Shown here piece by piece: positions 1 through 9,259 of a stretch of 64,000 nucleotides of DNA. The stretch's first letter is position 1. The number at the start of each line of letters is the position of its first letter. Position numbers and translations under genes: made by a program. Source of the DNA: Olleya sp. Hel_I_94 (GTDB lineage: Bacteria; Bacteroidota; Bacteroidia; Flavobacteriales; Flavobacteriaceae); the NCBI RefSeq assembly GCF_007827365.1, contig NZ_VISI01000001.1, positions 312,501 through 376,500 on the forward strand, written 5' to 3'. Below the pieces are notes generated by a model that was given only the letters and a program-made list of their open reading frames with translations, had not been told where the DNA came from and made no database searches.

Positions 1-774
1 AAATTTCGTGCAGAAATCGAGAAGTTAGATACGGAAAAAGAGATAAGCGAGTATTGGAACAAACTGCATAAAATTGACCAAGAAATTTTAGTTAACACAC
101 TTGATTTAAGAATTGCTGACAGTATTTCAATATCGAATATGATTAAAACTACCTTAATTTTTGATATTCACAAAACAAAAGGATATAACTCAAATGGAAA
201 TAGTGGATTTGTTCCAATTCTCAACCTTTCTCATAACCGCATAGGACAAAGCCAAATAGCTTATTGGCCTATAATTGAAAAGTGTTCCGAAATTGGTGGA
301 GCTATCGAGAGTTTTGGAGGAAAATATCCTGCATATCAACTCGAAAGTGTATCGCTAACTTTTTACAATTACTCACTATTCAATCAAGAAGAGAAATATC
401 CAACCCTCGTAAGTAAATTAAGTGAAATAGAAACTGTAGATATTATTGAGGAACTTCTAAAATCATTCCAACACCAAAATGATTTGCGCAAATTGAGTGA
501 AGTTGAAGTCCTAAATAGTTGGTATCGACAGTCATTCAAAGACCGAATTGACGAAGGCGAATTTTCCATTGTAAAAATGTCAGATGATAATTTGTATCTA
601 AAAAAATACGGGCGAATTCAAAGACTTGAACTTTTAAAAACAAAGAGTAAATCAAAAGAGTATAGAATTGAAAACGAACCTTTTGGCTGGAAATATGATT
701 ATGGCGAAGATGGAAGTTTAAGTTTAATTGACGAAAAAGATAATGAATTAATAAAATACACTTTGGTAAAATAA
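1..774 (+). CDS. Hypothetical cassette protein, 5' end outside window
   Basis: The frame is open from base 1 to the TAA at 772-774, giving 257 visible residues. An internal Met at 139 is not the likely start, because the upstream residues (charged and helical, for example EKLDTEKEISEYW) continue smoothly in frame. No signal peptide or membrane span is visible in the part present. I do not recognise the family. It is the gene of a cassette whose attC follows directly at 779. A possible function cannot be given. Confidence 0.75.
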   Translation, partial: KFRAEIEKLDTEKEISEYWNKLHKIDQEILVNTLDLRIADSISISNMIKTTLIFDIHKTKGYNSNGNSGFVPILNLSHNRIGQSQIAYWPIIEKCSEIGGAIESFGGKYPAYQLESVSLTFYNYSLFNQEEKYPTLVSKLSEIETVDIIEELLKSFQHQNDLRKLSEVEVLNSWYRQSFKDRIDEGEFSIVKMSDDNLYLKKYGRIQRLELLKTKSKSKEYRIENEPFGWKYDYGEDGSLSLIDEKDNELIKYTLVK

Positions 775-778
775 CAAA

Positions 779-973
779 TGCTAACAACGTATATAGCTCA
801 TAGCTAATTAGTTACTTAAACGAAGTTACGGCATATTTGGAAAGTCACCAAATTTTTAAATTTGACGATTTCCAATAAAAAAGATAAATAATAAAATTTA
901 AAAATCTGGCTTGTGCTAAATCGAAAATAATAGCTAATTTACACGCTACGAGCCATATACAAAACCGTTGTAA
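779..973 (+). repeat. attC-like site 1 (long class, 195 bp)
   Basis: R'' is GCTAAC and R' starts at G967^TT. The outer arms GTATATAGCTC and GAGCCATATAC pair imperfectly. An inner CAAATTT/AAATTTG hairpin replaces the GC-tipped hairpin of the short class. Confidence 0.8.
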
Positions 974-990
974 ACAAGCTGAAAAAACAT

Positions 991-1596
991 ATGAACTTCA
1001 TAAAGAAACTCTTCGGAAAACAAAAAAATAATGATGTCGAAAATTTTATTGTGGCCACTTTAAATGATAAAATTATGCCAATTGACAGAGGAGAAATTTA
1101 TGAAGTCCCTTTAGAGGAATTGCTAAAAGCAAACGGAATTGGAGAAGTAACAGGTGGAGGAACAATGCAATTGAAATCAGGAGAACTTGAATATTGCGAT
1201 TTAGAAATTAAACTAAAATCAAACGAAATAAATGAAAATGATATTCAGTTAATAATTAAAAAACTGGAGGAACTCGGAGCGCCTAAAGGGTCAAAATTGA
1301 CAATAGAAAAAACTGACCAAAAAATAGAATTCGGACAAAAAGAAGGATTAGGAATTTACATTGACGGACAGAATTTAGACCCAGAAGTTTACAAAAACTC
1401 TGATATTAACTTTGTGATTTCGGAAATAAAAAAGTTGACTAATGACAATTCAGAAATCACAAAATATTGGGAAGGCGGAACTGAAACTGCTCTTTATTAT
1501 TACGCAGATTCGTTTACTGAAATGAAAGAATCAATTATGGAGTTTGTAAATTCCTATCCATTATGTAAAGGAGCAAGAATTGAACAAATAGCATAA
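991..1596 (+). CDS. Hypothetical cassette protein, 201 aa
   Basis: This is the single ORF of cassette 968-1732. It starts 20 nt after the G^TT crossover, with an ATG preceded by an A-rich stretch. The protein opens with a short basic segment (MNFIKKLFGKQKNN) and has no signal peptide or membrane span, so it should be cytoplasmic. Alternating charged and hydrophobic residues suggest a mixed alpha/beta fold. I do not recognise a family or a catalytic motif. The cassette ends are GTTGTAAAC and GTTTACAAC, exact reverse complements, which confirms that gene and following attC form one unit. Confidence 0.8.
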   Translation: MNFIKKLFGKQKNNDVENFIVATLNDKIMPIDRGEIYEVPLEELLKANGIGEVTGGGTMQLKSGELEYCDLEIKLKSNEINENDIQLIIKKLEELGAPKGSKLTIEKTDQKIEFGQKEGLGIYIDGQNLDPEVYKNSDINFVISEIKKLTNDNSEITKYWEGGTETALYYYADSFTEMKESIMEFVNSYPLCKGARIEQIA

Positions 1597-1603
1597 AGCC
1601 AGT

Positions 1604-1738
1604 TTACAACAACGTGTATAATTAATTGCTTTGGTCGTTGCTTATTTGGAAAATTCCTTCGGAATTTTCTCGCGTTCGTTTTTGTTTACTAAATTAGTTG
1701 CTTAAACACGCAACTAACCATACACAAAACCGTTGTAA
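1604..1738 (+). repeat. attC-like site 2
   Basis: R'' is TTACAAC and the crossover is G1732^TT. The central hairpin is GAAAATTCC-TTC-GGAATTTTC. Outer arms GTGTATAATTAATTGC and GCAACTAACCATACAC pair with a few bulges. Confidence 0.85.
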
Positions 1739-1747
1739 AACATTTGA

Positions 1748-2545
1748 ATGAAAAAGACTTTAGAATATAAAATATTGAAATTTTTATCCGAAAATAACAA
1801 CGGAGATTTTATTAAAATAGACCATTTAGAAGACGATAGTAAAAAATTAAAGAACTCTAAAAATCATCTAATAAAACAAAAATACATTAAAGAGGTTTTA
1901 AAGCCCATAATGAAAGGAAGTCGTATAAGTTATGTTGATCCCAAATATAAAATTGAGTTTTCTGGAATAGAATATCTTAAAAGTTTTGATGAAAAACCTT
2001 TGACTAAATATCAGAAAATATATTTACCTCTATTTATTTTATTTGGTCTTTGTTCATTGTTTTTAGGAGTTTTAAGTTTCTCTCTAAATAAAGATAACAA
2101 CTCTTTAAAATCTGATTTCGAATCTTTAAAAATTCAATCTAAAGCATATAAAGATTCTCTCGATATATTAAAAAAGCACATAAATAATGATAAGACTAAT
2201 TCTATAGTTAATACATCACAAACCGAAAATTTAAGTGATTTACAATTAGAAAGTATTCCGCAAGGAAAATCGACTTATGGACTATATTTTGCAGAATTTG
2301 ACGGACGAATGGAAAATCTACCTGTTGATATTATAATAAATGGAAATAAAATCATTGTTTATAATAACAAGAAAAATCCTCTTACTGGTGGAGAAATAAT
2401 AATAGAAGGAATTTTATTAAAACACAAGTCTGGTAAATGGATTATCGGAGAAACGGAAACTGACCGAAATGTAGAGGAAATTGGAGGTTGTTCTGGTGGA
2501 CCAACACCAATCGATTTTGAAACAAAAATTATAGAATGGTGTTAA
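1748..2545 (+). CDS. Single-span membrane protein with N-terminal winged-helix-like domain, unknown function
   Basis: This 265-aa protein is encoded by cassette 1733-2679. Residues 1-80 are soluble, and a run such as YKILKFLSENNNGDF looks like the start of a winged-helix fold. A membrane span covers about residues 91-113, followed by a heptad-like coiled-coil segment (about 115-150) and a C-terminal domain of about 110 residues. The layout suggests a cytoplasmic DNA- or protein-binding head tethered to the membrane, but this is inference. The ATG lies 15 nt after the crossover. Cassette ends GTTGTAAAA and TTTTACAAC match as reverse complements. Confidence 0.75.
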   Translation: MKKTLEYKILKFLSENNNGDFIKIDHLEDDSKKLKNSKNHLIKQKYIKEVLKPIMKGSRISYVDPKYKIEFSGIEYLKSFDEKPLTKYQKIYLPLFILFGLCSLFLGVLSFSLNKDNNSLKSDFESLKIQSKAYKDSLDILKKHINNDKTNSIVNTSQTENLSDLQLESIPQGKSTYGLYFAEFDGRMENLPVDIIINGNKIIVYNNKKNPLTGGEIIIEGILLKHKSGKWIIGETETDRNVEEIGGCSGGPTPIDFETKIIEWC

Positions 2546-2553
2546 AAAACGTT

Positions 2554-2685
2554 TTACAACACCGTGTATAATTCATTGCTAGTACTCGCCTACTTACGAA
2601 AATCCTCGCGGATTTTCTATTCGGTTTGTATTTGCTAAATTAGTTGCTGAAACACGCAACGAAATCATACACAAACACGTTGTGG
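2554..2685 (+). repeat. attC-like site 3
   Basis: R'' is TTACAAC and the crossover is G2679^TT. Central hairpin GAAAATCC-TCGC-GGATTTTC. Confidence 0.85.
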
Positions 2686-2719
2686 GCAATTAAAATCAAC
2701 CGATAGAAATTAAGACTGA

Positions 2720-3382
2720 ATGAATAAAATTTTTAAAATATTACCCTTTCTTCTACTTACAGTTATTGGATGTAAAGCACAGGACAAAGAAACTTCTGAT
2801 TTTATTCCAAAAGGTTATGTGGAGTTTGAAAAATATTTTGGAGACCTTAATAAAGACGGACAAGATGATTGTGTTATTGTAATTAAACAAACTGACACAA
2901 ATAATATTGTTACAAATCGATTTGATAAAAAAGTTGACAGAAATAGACGTGGAATTATAGTCTTATTTAAAAATGGAAAAGGTTTTGAACTTGCCGACAA
3001 AAATTATAATTGCTTTTCGTCAGAAAATGAAGATGGTGGAGTTTATTTTTCGCCAGATTTATGGATTGAGATTAAAAACGAAAAACTGTATGTTCATTAT
3101 GGACACGGCAGATATGGATATTGGGAATATACTTTTCGATTTCAAAACTCGAATTTTGAATTAATTGGATATGATTCAAGTAGTAATCGTGGACCAGTAA
3201 CAAGTACAGAAACAAGTATTAACTTCTTGACAAAAAAGAAATTAATCAAAGAGAATACAAATGAAAATGCGGAAGGTGGAGATGAGATATTTAAGGAAAC
3301 TTGGAATAATATTGAAATAGAAAATCTAATCAAACTATCTGAAATAAAAGACTTTGACGAATTAGATATGTATAATTATTAA
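2720..3382 (+). CDS. Lipoprotein with DxNxDGxxD calcium-loop-like motif, copy 1
   Basis: This 220-aa protein has a lipoprotein signal peptide (MNKIFKILPFLLLTVIGC, Cys18 as the lipidated residue), so it should sit in the cell envelope. Residues around 42-50 (DLNKDGQDD) resemble a calcium-binding or FG-GAP loop. The rest is beta-rich and aromatic. No enzyme motif is seen. The same protein is encoded, identical in all 220 residues, at 19388-20050. The cassette (2680-3520) starts GTTGTGGGCA and ends TGCCCACAAC. Function is unknown. Confidence 0.8.
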   Translation: MNKIFKILPFLLLTVIGCKAQDKETSDFIPKGYVEFEKYFGDLNKDGQDDCVIVIKQTDTNNIVTNRFDKKVDRNRRGIIVLFKNGKGFELADKNYNCFSSENEDGGVYFSPDLWIEIKNEKLYVHYGHGRYGYWEYTFRFQNSNFELIGYDSSSNRGPVTSTETSINFLTKKKLIKENTNENAEGGDEIFKETWNNIEIENLIKLSEIKDFDELDMYNY

Positions 3383-3394
3383 ATAAAAAACTGC

Positions 3395-3526
3395 CCACAA
3401 CACCGTATATAATTTATTGCTAGTTCTAGCCTACTTACGAAAATCCTCGCGGATTTTCTATTCGGTTTTTATTTGCTAAATTAGGTGCTTAAAACACGCA
3501 ACAAACCATATACAATCACGTTGCCA
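3395..3526 (+). repeat. attC-like site 4
   Basis: R'' is CCCACAAC and the crossover is G3520^TT. Central hairpin GAAAATCC-TCGC-GGATTTTC. It appears identical to the site at 20063-20194 up to the crossover, after which the sequences diverge. Confidence 0.85.
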
Positions 3527-3533
3527 GTAATTT

Positions 3534-5057
3534 ATGAAAACCGTATTCCAAATATTAATATTGATTTTTACAACAGTTTCTTGTCAAACACAAGAAATCG
3601 ATGTGAATTATGAAAATATTGAAATAAATATTCCTGGAAAACCTGGACCTTGGATTAAATATGATGGGAATTACTATTGTTATTTTGAAACTGACAATGA
3701 CAAATTTAGTTCAGGCTCAAAACATCAATTTTATATCCTCGATAGAAACGGAAAAATCGATAAAAGAATTGATGTACCTAAAGTACTTCAGACCTTTTAC
3801 TACGATTTATACATAAAAAATGATACTATATTTACTACTGAATATTATGACCATAACACTTTCTATCTTGACCAAAATAAAAATAGTTGGGTAAAAACTA
3901 AAAAAGGTATTGACTTGTATTACGAGGATAATAATTATTCAGTTTATTCTCTAGAATTTGGAGAATGGGGAGGAGTAACTTGGTTTAAAGATAAAGTAAC
4001 TAATAAACAATATGAAGTTGGTGCAACAACACCAATTGTAAATAAATTGAACAATGCGTATTATCTAACATCAGGTAAATCCATTTTAAAAATTATAGAC
4101 CCGAAAAAATTAGATAAAAGCAAAGAACCTTACGATTATAAAAAAGCAGTTATTGATGAAAGATACCACAGAGAAGGTAGTAATTCTATCAATGGTGCAG
4201 AAATTATATATGAATATAAAAATGATGATTATTTTAACCCTAAATTCTCTTTAGCGACTTCATTCGCTGCCAACAATAAACTGTATCATTTATATAAAGA
4301 CAGTATTTCCACAAATATCGGAGTAGTAAAAAATGATAGTCTTATTCCAATTTATACTTTTAAATCTAAAATTCGTCCATTTAAATGGTATTACGACTCA
4401 AGAAATCCAATTCAAAACAATGATTACCAAACAGTTCAATTTCAAACAGACAGCGAAAATAATTATGGAATTATCGAAATTAACGGTAAAAGTTTTAATG
4501 TAATAAATTTCAAAAATACTTATAGGGAACCTGTTTTTGGAAAAGTTGAACTCACAGAATGGTTTGAAAATACTTTTGATTTTTACTACTCAAATTTTAA
4601 TAACTTACATCTTGACAAAATAGATAAAATCGAACAGAATTTAAATGCTACTGACCTTACTCAAAGTCATAAAATATCACACTTCTTACTGGATGGTAAA
4701 GATGTTGAAACACCTAGAATTTACAGAAAAATTGAAAGCTCTGAATTAAGCCTAGTAACTATGTATTACTATTCCAGAAAAGATAAAACAATAGAACTAA
4801 TTGAATTTGAGTGGGAAAAAAATAAAAACAATAATTTTGAAGATATAATTAACTCAACATCTGAGGAATCAAAAATAGAAACCTTATATGAATCAAAGTT
4901 TGATTGGATTTCAAATTATCTTCAAAACAAAATCGGAAAACCTACTAGTTCTATATCTGAAAAAAGTAGTGTTGAACAGAAATGGATAATAGACAATCTT
5001 ACAATAGGACTAAAATATAATAAACGTAAATTGGAATTAAGAATGTATAAAAAATAA
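3534..5057 (+). CDS. Large hypothetical lipoprotein, 507 aa
   Basis: The signal peptide MKTVFQILILIFTTVSC with a Cys at 17 marks an envelope lipoprotein. The mature part is rich in Tyr, Asp and Asn, with repeating short beta-strand patterns over about 350 residues. This could be a propeller-like or beta-sandwich fold, but no repeat is regular enough to name. No catalytic motif is visible. It is the only gene of cassette 3521-5190, and its ATG is 13 nt after the crossover. Cassette ends GTTGCCAGTA and TACTGGCAAC are reverse complements. Confidence 0.78.
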   Translation: MKTVFQILILIFTTVSCQTQEIDVNYENIEINIPGKPGPWIKYDGNYYCYFETDNDKFSSGSKHQFYILDRNGKIDKRIDVPKVLQTFYYDLYIKNDTIFTTEYYDHNTFYLDQNKNSWVKTKKGIDLYYEDNNYSVYSLEFGEWGGVTWFKDKVTNKQYEVGATTPIVNKLNNAYYLTSGKSILKIIDPKKLDKSKEPYDYKKAVIDERYHREGSNSINGAEIIYEYKNDDYFNPKFSLATSFAANNKLYHLYKDSISTNIGVVKNDSLIPIYTFKSKIRPFKWYYDSRNPIQNNDYQTVQFQTDSENNYGIIEINGKSFNVINFKNTYREPVFGKVELTEWFENTFDFYYSNFNNLHLDKIDKIEQNLNATDLTQSHKISHFLLDGKDVETPRIYRKIESSELSLVTMYYYSRKDKTIELIEFEWEKNKNNNFEDIINSTSEESKIETLYESKFDWISNYLQNKIGKPTSSISEKSSVEQKWIIDNLTIGLKYNKRKLELRMYKK

Positions 5058-5074
5058 AAACTACTGGCAACACC

Positions 5075-5196
5075 GTATAAAAATAATTGCGGTTTAGTGC
5101 TTAATCAAAGGTCGTTGCGTGTTTGTAACGTCTGAATTTCCTTCGGAAATTCCTCGCATACAAACCCGCAACTATTCTTATACATAAACGTTAGCT
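5075..5196 (+). repeat. attC-like site 5
   Basis: R'' is CTGGCAAC and the crossover is G5190^TT. Central hairpin GAATTTCC-TTC-GGAAATTC. Confidence 0.85.
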
Positions 5197-5208
5197 TTAA
5201 TTTATCCA

Positions 5209-6285
5209 ATGATAACTGAAAAGAAAAATCAGCATTATATACCTAAGTTTTATTTAAGGAACTTTTCCTACTATAAGAATAAAAAACAAATTGGTGTTTA
5301 TAATCTAAAAAGTTCGTTTTTCATACAAACAGCAAAGTTAAAAACTCAAGGTTCTAAGAACTTTTTTTATGGACACGATGGTGTAATTGAAGATAAACTT
5401 TCATTTATTGAGACATATTTGGCAAAATCTATAAATACAATAATTTCTGAAGAAAAATTACCACTCCCCAAATCTGAAGAATATTACTTTTTACTAAATT
5501 TTATTACTTTAACAAACCTAAGAAGCCCTACCTCATTAGACACCATTAAACAAATGTCTAATAGTATGAAAAGTAAGTTAAACTCACTTGACCCATCATT
5601 CATTGATGGAAATCAATTAGGCAATATTAAAGACGAGGATTTAATTCGATTATTACTATCGATGTCTGCCGAAACACTTCTTATAATAACAGATTTAAAA
5701 GCAAAATTAATTATTAATAATACAAAAACAGCTTTCATTAGTTCTGATTTTCCAATAATTAAATACAATCAATTTCTAGAAAAACGAAAAGTAGGATTCT
5801 CAAAAACAGGGTATGGTTTAATTGGCTTACAAATTTTATGTCCAATAAGTGAAAAACTTGCTGTAATTCTCTATGATGACAATATATATAAAGTTGGTAA
5901 TAAAAGAGATAAAAATCTAATCATCGAAAAAGAAAAAGACATAGATTCAATAAATCTATTACAATTTATTAATAACGGTAATACTATTTTTTTCACTGAA
6001 AAGACATCAAAAACATACCTTGATAAAATCCATAATAAATCTAAGAAATTTAAAAAAGCTAATCAGGGAATTGCTGAACTTAGTTATATTATTAAGGAAG
6101 GGGAAAATCCTGAAGAGGTAATGAAAAACAAAGAAAACCTTATAATAACAGGTGCCACAGATTGCGAAACAAATTTAGAATTAGAAGGCTTAAAAATACA
6201 TTCAAAAGGAAAAGCAATAAGGCATATTAAACATAATCAATTAAGAAAACACCCTGAATTTCTAATACGAATGAAAAAAAACTAA
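5209..6285 (+). CDS. DUF4238 domain protein
   Basis: This 358-aa protein begins with the DUF4238 signature (QHYIPKFYLRNF, residues 8-19), followed by a segment resembling KNFFYGHDGVIEDKL, where these proteins carry a conserved KDFY-like motif. A central block (FISSDFPIIKYN) and a segment reading GLQILCPISEKLAVILYDD also fit the family. DUF4238 proteins are common in accessory regions and near toxins or defence genes, but their activity is not established. There is no signal peptide, so it is cytoplasmic. It is the gene of cassette 5191-6411, with cassette ends GTTAGCTTTA and TAAAGCTAAC. Confidence 0.85.
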   Translation: MITEKKNQHYIPKFYLRNFSYYKNKKQIGVYNLKSSFFIQTAKLKTQGSKNFFYGHDGVIEDKLSFIETYLAKSINTIISEEKLPLPKSEEYYFLLNFITLTNLRSPTSLDTIKQMSNSMKSKLNSLDPSFIDGNQLGNIKDEDLIRLLLSMSAETLLIITDLKAKLIINNTKTAFISSDFPIIKYNQFLEKRKVGFSKTGYGLIGLQILCPISEKLAVILYDDNIYKVGNKRDKNLIIEKEKDIDSINLLQFINNGNTIFFTEKTSKTYLDKIHNKSKKFKKANQGIAELSYIIKEGENPEEVMKNKENLIITGATDCETNLELEGLKIHSKGKAIRHIKHNQLRKHPEFLIRMKKN

Positions 6286-6417
6286 AGCTAACAACGTATA
6301 AAAATAATGCGTAGATTAGTGCTTAATCAAAGGTTAGTGCTGTTTTGTTACGTCTGATTTTCCTTCGGAAAATCCTCGCATCCAAAACCGCACTATTCTT
6401 ATACAAGACCGTTAGGG
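6286..6417 (+). repeat. attC-like site 6
   Basis: R'' is AAGCTAAC and the crossover is G6411^TT. Central hairpin GATTTTCC-TTC-GGAAAATC. Confidence 0.85.
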
Positions 6418-6437
6418 CAAATTAGTCACCAAACCGA

Positions 6438-6917
6438 ATGATAGAGTCAATATTAGATTTTTTTGTCGCAATTGCTGACCTTTTTTATGAATTAAAATTC
6501 TGGAAAAAGAAAAAAGCAAGGCGGAAATTTGAAAAGGAAAACAATCTACCAAAAAAGGTAATGATTCATCCTTACTTGAAATTTTTCGGAATATTTATAA
6601 TAATAATATTTACTGCAAGGTTATTTTTCGAAAATTTTTTATTTTCTAATAATGGAGAATCAAGAACAACGGAGAAAATTGCTGAAATTGAACAGATTCT
6701 TGAAAATGAAAAAAACTCTCTAGGAATTTATCCTGAAAAACTGAATACAATAATTCGGAATAATCCTTTAAGAAAAAGTATTACGTTTGATTATTGGAAT
6801 AACGAGTTTTTTTATGAACAGATTGAAAATGGACTTGGCTACGTTCTTATTTCTAAAGGCAAAGACGGAATTTTAAAAACTGAAGACGATATTAACGGAA
6901 ATAAAAACTTGCCCTAA
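6438..6917 (+). CDS. Membrane protein with pseudopilin GspG-like C-terminal segment
   Basis: This 159-aa protein has a basic N-terminal region, one membrane span (about residues 48-68) and a periplasmic tail. The tail (YPEKLNTI, then FDYWNNEFFYE, then LISKGKDGILKTEDDI) follows the order of the C-terminal domain of type II secretion major pseudopilins: YPT.., DPWGNPY, then a GADG..DDI loop that binds calcium. The N-terminal methylation site of true pilins is absent. I therefore read it as a GspG-fold protein of unknown role. Cassette 6412-7037 ends GTTAGGGCAA and TTGCCCTAAC. Confidence 0.65.
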   Translation: MIESILDFFVAIADLFYELKFWKKKKARRKFEKENNLPKKVMIHPYLKFFGIFIIIIFTARLFFENFLFSNNGESRTTEKIAEIEQILENEKNSLGIYPEKLNTIIRNNPLRKSITFDYWNNEFFYEQIENGLGYVLISKGKDGILKTEDDINGNKNLP

Positions 6918-7043
6918 CAATGTATATAATTTATTGCTAGGTTCTAGCCTGCTTACGAAAGTCCTCGCGGACTTTCTATTCGGTTTTTATTTACTAACTT
7001 AGTAACTTGATCACGCAACAAACCATATACTAAACCGTTGCCT
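6912..7043 (+). repeat. attC-like site 7
   Basis: R'' is GCCCTAAC, overlapping the last codons of the preceding gene. Crossover G7037^TT. Central hairpin GAAAGTCC-TCGC-GGACTTTC. Confidence 0.85.
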
Positions 7044-7394
7044 ACAATTGCAACGCTCAATTCAAAACGTATAAAACCGAATATAAAAATCACTGATTTT
7101 AAGCTAACTTTATTAGTCTTTAGCTAAAATAAAGTACACAGTTAACTAAATTCAGAATTTTAGCCAGATAATGTAAAAAAGTATGGTTTTCCGATATTCA
7201 CTCAAACGCAATATTGACGCAAACCGAGTTAGCTTGTGGCTCAAAAAAAAGTAAAATTTAAAAACTGTAGGCAACACAGCATATAAAAAATTGTTTACTT
7301 TAGTGTCTAAATTATGGAAGTTGTTTATTTACTTACTGCTGAAATTCCTACGGAATTTCATTGCTCGTAAACACAACTTTCCATATGCAACACG
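7038..7394 (+). other. ORF-less cassette, copy a of a family of four
   Basis: This 357-nt cassette contains no plausible gene on either strand. Its body of about 230 nt is nearly identical to 9389-9744, 11764-12119 and 17003-17360. An inverted repeat AAGCTAACT (7101-7109) and AGTTAGCTT (7227-7235) could close a long stem. The cassette ends are GTTGCCTACA and TGTAGGCAAC. It may encode a small RNA or supply a promoter for the next cassette. I see no clear promoter, so neither is shown. Confidence 0.7.
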
Positions 7395-7400
7395 TTGTGT
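7269..7400 (+). repeat. attC-like site 8
   Basis: R'' is TAGGCAAC and the crossover is G7394^TT. Central hairpin GAAATTCC-TAC-GGAATTTC. The arm sequence is shared with the sites of the other three ORF-less copies. Confidence 0.85.
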
Positions 7401-7426
7401 GTAATTTAAAAACCGTGTTCCATAAG

Positions 7427-7972
7427 TTAACTTTTGCTCAATTTCAACATCGCTTTTGACACACTTAAAGCACTTTTATCATATTCTTCATGACCATAAC
7501 CATGTTTTTCATTTAAATCATAAAATTCTCTATAAATGACAAATGGATTTTGTGATTCGCCAACCCACTTAACAATAATATCTAAAATTTCATTCATTAC
7601 TGGCTGAAAAGTCATTCTTCCGTCAGATTTTCTAATTCCATTATTATCAGACTTACGTTTTCCTGAATTAAGGAAAATGTTTTTTTCATCATAGATTATA
7701 TCTCTTACTTCTTTAAATTCTTTTCCTTTTGGTAAATAATCCATCAATAATTTACGAATCCCTTTATAATAAATATTATACTTTTCTTCAGGATTTTCAA
7801 AATCTTTACCTATCAGTTCTCGCAACTCATCTATTTCCTCAATATTTCCTTCTACAGAATTTATAGTTAATTGCCTTCCTACCTTTTCATTTGCTTGCTG
7901 TAAAAGTTCCATTCGTTCTAAATCAGCCTCTGACAGCTCTACTTTTTTCTTTAGGTCTTTATCTTTTGCCAT
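7427..7972 (-). CDS. Hypothetical partner of the HTH-ImmA/IrrE protein
   Basis: This 181-aa protein is highly charged, helical at the N-terminus (KKKVELSEADLERMELL) and has no signal peptide or membrane span. It starts 10 nt downstream of the stop of the HTH-ImmA/IrrE gene, so the two form an operon inside one inverted cassette (7395-9388). Gene pairs of a protease-regulator and a small charged protein often act as toxin-antitoxin or regulator-target pairs. That role is inference from context. The family is not one I recognise. Confidence 0.75.
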   Translation of the reverse strand: MAKDKDLKKKVELSEADLERMELLQQANEKVGRQLTINSVEGNIEEIDELRELIGKDFENPEEKYNIYYKGIRKLLMDYLPKGKEFKEVRDIIYDEKNIFLNSGKRKSDNNGIRKSDGRMTFQPVMNEILDIIVKWVGESQNPFVIYREFYDLNEKHGYGHEEYDKSALSVSKAMLKLSKS

Positions 7973-7982
7973 AATAATTATA

Positions 7983-9176
7983 TTATTTAATTTCTAAAAT
8001 CAATTTAATTCGTTCACTTGTTTCTTTAATACTAATATCATCCCATGAAATAGGACTTAACTTACCTAATGCTTCCTTATAATTTGGATAAAAATCTCTG
8101 AATGCAGCATGATAATTTTTTCCATATAACTTGTCTTGATACCAAGTGTAAAACGAATAAACTATTGAAACATGAATTTCATTTTGTTCTGCAAATTTCG
8201 AAACTAAAAAAGGGTTATTAATATACTTTTTTATATAATTAAATTTATCTTCTGCCATAAAAAAGTCTCTAGCAAATGAATCTGCCTTATCTTCAATTAA
8301 AAATAAATCGTCATCACCTGTTAAATGAAAACTACTAGTCTCAATCAAATCGAAATCAAATAACACATGATGTAACTCATGCAAAAGCGTAAACCAAATA
8401 GTAGGATATTTTTTGTTAAAATCAGTAAGAACAATACAAGGTTTACCATTTACAATAAATGTCCCACCTCGTACTTGAGTTGTTGACAAATAGTCTTGAA
8501 AAATAACTGTGACACCAATATTATAAAGTGCTTTACAAACAGTAAAAAGACCTTCTTTAACATCTTGAGAATAAGGCTTAACTTTTACTATTAAGTCTTT
8601 TAATCTAACTCTATCGTATTCATTTGGATTGTCAATAATTCTAAAAGTTTGATAAGCGGACTTTATCCAAAAATCTTTCATTTTATCTGAAAAATTCCTT
8701 TTTGTCTTACTATACAAAGGTTCAACAAGTTCATCTTCATATTCTTGAATAGATGTATAACCAAAAAATGTAAGAACTTTGTCAACTAATTCATCTGTCT
8801 CATAATCTTTATCAAAAAAACCAAGTTTTGTTAAAGTCTTTACGTCAAAATTCTTTAGTAAAAAAGTTGCTTTTCTAGCCTTATCAATTGAACCGATATT
8901 AACCTTACTTTGATTATTTAATACAATCTGAATAAATTTATCAATATTAATTTCTAAAAATTCAGCAATTTTAACCACATGGATTAAATTCGGTTGCTTT
9001 GCTGTACCACTAATTATTTGCTCAAAAACATCTTTATCAATATTCAAAAGCTTTAACGCCTTTGTTTTACTAACATTGTAATCAGATAGTTTTTGTTCAA
9101 ATTCATTTCTGATATCAAAACTTTCATCATCAGAAAAAATTGATTTTAATAAATCGTCTATGTTTGATTCTTTCAT
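7983..9176 (-). CDS. HTH domain fused to ImmA/IrrE-type zinc metallopeptidase
   Basis: This 397-aa protein combines an N-terminal XRE-like helix-turn-helix (about residues 30-85) with a C-terminal COG2856/DUF955 peptidase carrying HELHH at 266-270. ImmA/IrrE enzymes cleave repressors, and fusions with XRE domains occur in regulators and type II toxin-antitoxin-like modules. I chose ATG 9176 over an in-frame GTG at 9206 because the GTG overlaps a good promoter (TATATTTG). It is transcribed against all other cassettes, so it should rely on its own promoter. This is typical of self-regulated modules in integrons. The 181-aa gene follows in the same operon. Confidence 0.85.
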   Translation of the reverse strand: MKESNIDDLLKSIFSDDESFDIRNEFEQKLSDYNVSKTKALKLLNIDKDVFEQIISGTAKQPNLIHVVKIAEFLEINIDKFIQIVLNNQSKVNIGSIDKARKATFLLKNFDVKTLTKLGFFDKDYETDELVDKVLTFFGYTSIQEYEDELVEPLYSKTKRNFSDKMKDFWIKSAYQTFRIIDNPNEYDRVRLKDLIVKVKPYSQDVKEGLFTVCKALYNIGVTVIFQDYLSTTQVRGGTFIVNGKPCIVLTDFNKKYPTIWFTLLHELHHVLFDFDLIETSSFHLTGDDDLFLIEDKADSFARDFFMAEDKFNYIKKYINNPFLVSKFAEQNEIHVSIVYSFYTWYQDKLYGKNYHAAFRDFYPNYKEALGKLSPISWDDISIKETSERIKLILEIK

Positions 9177-9195
9177 TAAAAGAGTATTTACCCTG

Positions 9196-9229
9196 CAAAT
9201 ATACACATTATTTTAATATATTTACAAAA
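9196..9229 (-). promoter_or_regulatory. Bacteroidota-type promoter for the HTH-ImmA/IrrE operon
   Basis: On the minus strand a TTTTG box is followed 21 nt later by TATATTTG, close to the Bacteroidota primary sigma consensus TTTG-N19/20-TAnnTTTG. It lies about 20 nt upstream of the ATG at 9176 and supports that start. Confidence 0.55.
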
Positions 9230-9259
9230 TCGAGGGAAATTACCCTTAAAAAAAACTAC

